From assembly GCA_900550685.1 (NCBI GenBank), contig URTS01000092.1:1-7323 (forward strand): a DNA stretch of 7,323 nt, in the 5' to 3' direction. This DNA comes from an uncultured Oscillibacter sp. (GTDB taxonomy: Bacteria; Bacillota; Clostridia; Oscillospirales; Oscillospiraceae). Below are positions 5,698-7,323 of this stretch, piece by piece; positions within the stretch are counted from its first letter, which is position 1; the number at the start of each line of letters is the position of its first letter. A program made the translations under genes and the position numbers. Below the pieces are notes generated by a model, which worked only from the letters and a program-made list of their open reading frames with translations, made no database searches and had not been told where the DNA came from.

Positions 5698-7323
5698 ATG
5701 GAGACGGGAAGCTACAGCGCCCAGCAGCGCCGGGCCATCAACCTGGTGTGGACCGCCTGCGGGGACTACAAATTTGAGCCCCGGTTCCTGGCCATGCGGT
5801 CCGACGGGAAACCGGATTTCTACATGAACTGCGTCATCGGCCTGGTCCACAAGTGGTTCGGAGACGAAATGCCCCAGCGGCTGTTTGCCGCCTGGACCGG
5901 GGATGTCCGCCAGAGCGTTTACGACGACCTGGCTTGGCTGGCCCTGGAAAACGCCGCGTATGAAAAGGAGCTGCCGGAGCGTCCGGCCCTGGAGGGGCTG
6001 CGCCGCGCCCATGCCGCCGCCTTTTTCGACGCGGAATACCAGCTTTCCCGGCAGGAGTGGATGGAGAAGAACCAGTTGGTGTACGCCATTCAGTCCGCCC
6101 GGTGGAAATCTGTGCTGGGGCAGAAGGCCCCGCTGCTGGCACCTTGGGAAAAGGGGCTTTCGGAGGCTCTGGCTTGTCCGGGCACCATGGATGGAGAAGC
6201 ACTGGAAGATGCTGTCCTGGCGGCGTTCCGGAAGTACCTGCAATTCGACGGCACCGCCCACACAAAAACGCCCTTTACCCTGCATTTCGGGGATAAGTGG
6301 GCCCCTTTGCTGACCAAATTGTTTACCACGGAGATGGTCCGCACCGACGATCTGGCTATCGGCCGCTCCGGCGTACCGGGGGAGAACGGCATCGTGCGGG
6401 CCTCCAACGCCCTGCGTGCCCGTCTCAGCGCCAACGAGCGGGAGGCGGAGGACCGGGACTATGTGGAGCGCTGCTTCGGCCGCAGCCTGTTTCCGCCCCG
6501 GGAACTGGCACTGATGGAGCAGCGGGACTGCACCGGCAATCACCTGGGCTGCCGCCTTTGGTTCACCAAGGGGGACCCGGCGCCGGACAAGCCTGTCAGT
6601 GCCGACACCCAGCGGCTTTTTGAGCAGGCGGAGGAACAGGCCCAGCGGAACCGGGCCGCCTTTACCCACAATCATGACCTGTACCAAAATGCCCTCTTGC
6701 GGCTGACGGAGCAGATCCGCAACTGCATGCTGATCCACCAGCAGCCGGAGGCCGTCACCGCCCGGCAGGGCTGGCTGGATGGCCGCCGGGTCTGGCGGGA
6801 GCCGGTGCTGGGGGATGACCGGGTATTCCTCCGCAGCGATGAGGAGAGCCATCCCGGTTTTACCGTGGATCTGATGCTGGATGGCTCCGCCTCCCGGCTC
6901 CACTGCCAGGAGGACATTGCCGCTCAGGGGTACATCCTGGCCAAGAGTCTTGCCGCCTGCGGAATCCCCGTGCGGATCACCAGCTTTTGCAGTTTGCGGG
7001 GATATACGGTGCTGCGGATTTTGAAGGACTTCGGCGATAAAAACGGCGAGCGGAAGGTGTTCGACTACTTTGCTGCCGGGTGGAACCGGGACGGCCTGGC
7101 CCTCCGGGCCATGGGGGAGCTGATGAAATCCGCCCCGGCGGACAAGCATCTGCTGATCCTGCTGACGGATGCCAGCCCCGACGACAGCCACAAGATCCTG
7201 CCCAGCGGCAAGGTGCCCCTCAGCCGGGATTACGACGGCCAGGCGGGAGTGGATGACACGGCGGCGGAGGTCCGGGCCCTGCGGCAGCAGGGCATCCGGG
7301 TGGCAGCGGTGTTCATGGGAGAG
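5698..7323 (+). CDS. VWA-domain protein of CobT/NorD type, cut by the right edge
   Basis: An open frame of 542 codons runs from the ATG at 5698 to the window end without a stop. The first 380 or so residues match no domain I recognise; they are rich in charged helices. The C-terminal part is a von Willebrand factor A domain with a metal-ion-dependent adhesion site: Asp395-Gly-Ser397-Ala-Ser399 (DxSxS) and 'LTDASPDD' with Asp491. 'NRDG' at 463-466 stands where CobT/NorD-type domains have a similar 'N.DG' motif. Proteins like this partner MoxR/NorQ ATPases in nitric oxide reductase activation or cobalt/magnesium chelatase-type complexes; a cytoplasmic location is expected because no signal peptide is visible. 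The ATG lies one base after the ATPase stop with no clear Shine-Dalgarno, so translation is probably by reinitiation. The exact client cannot be inferred here. Confidence 0.82.
   Translation, partial: METGSYSAQQRRAINLVWTACGDYKFEPRFLAMRSDGKPDFYMNCVIGLVHKWFGDEMPQRLFAAWTGDVRQSVYDDLAWLALENAAYEKELPERPALEGLRRAHAAAFFDAEYQLSRQEWMEKNQLVYAIQSARWKSVLGQKAPLLAPWEKGLSEALACPGTMDGEALEDAVLAAFRKYLQFDGTAHTKTPFTLHFGDKWAPLLTKLFTTEMVRTDDLAIGRSGVPGENGIVRASNALRARLSANEREAEDRDYVERCFGRSLFPPRELALMEQRDCTGNHLGCRLWFTKGDPAPDKPVSADTQRLFEQAEEQAQRNRAAFTHNHDLYQNALLRLTEQIRNCMLIHQQPEAVTARQGWLDGRRVWREPVLGDDRVFLRSDEESHPGFTVDLMLDGSASRLHCQEDIAAQGYILAKSLAACGIPVRITSFCSLRGYTVLRILKDFGDKNGERKVFDYFAAGWNRDGLALRAMGELMKSAPADKHLLILLTDASPDDSHKILPSGKVPLSRDYDGQAGVDDTAAEVRALRQQGIRVAAVFMGE

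Noticed and set aside
5686..7191. Long open frame of about 500 codons on the minus strand
   Set aside because: It is antisense to the VWA gene, which carries a clear metal-binding site. The minus-strand translation shows no recognisable domain and is rich in Gly, Pro, Gln and His, as expected of a shadow frame in GC-rich DNA.

Overview
The window looks like chromosomal DNA of a GC-rich, gut-type Firmicute of class Clostridia, probably order Oscillospirales. That placement is inference. It rests on the style of the protein sequences (MATE exporter, MarR, AraC/ABC, MoxR/VWA), strong AGGAGG-type ribosome sites, GC-rich coding regions and AT-rich control regions. No marker gene fixes the species.

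Positions 1-181 (minus strand): two tandem copies, 69 bp apart, of the 5' half of a tRNA-Thr (anticodon CGT). A textbook sigma-A promoter reads leftward into them. The promoter-proximal copy is a dead half-tRNA. The distal copy runs off the left edge and may be intact there. Positions 182-860 hold no convincing gene. Inside this gap, about 371-566, is an AT-rich stretch with a same-direction cluster of DnaA-box-like 9-mers, including one perfect TTATCCACA. It resembles a bacterial replication origin, but dnaA is not in view. Further right are a strong GC hairpin and an extended -10 promoter followed by a small inverted repeat.

Positions 861-2844 (plus strand): a decayed AraC-ABC transporter locus. 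It consists of a 62-codon remnant of an AraC-type DNA-binding domain, overlapping an ABC exporter-type gene broken by three frameshifts although every ATPase motif survives. Positions 2861-2892: a strong hairpin where this locus and the convergent MATE gene meet.

Positions 2932-4658 (minus strand): a compact marR-MATE operon. A perfect inverted repeat overlaps the -10 element of its promoter, as expected for an autorepressed MarR-controlled efflux pump. The MATE gene starts at a TTG inside the end of marR and appears to carry an in-frame internal deletion.

Positions 4705-7323 (plus strand): a divergent operon of a MoxR-like AAA+ ATPase followed one base later by a von Willebrand factor A (VWA) protein of the CobT/NorD type, cut by the right edge. 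Such pairs act as ATPase plus metal-ion-dependent adaptor in remodelling or metal-insertion chaperone systems. The client of this pair is not visible. It is the least characterised functional module in the window. Nothing here amounts to a clearly new system. The most unusual items are the origin-like cluster without dnaA, the duplicated half-tRNA, and the non-canonical Walker A of the AAA+ protein.
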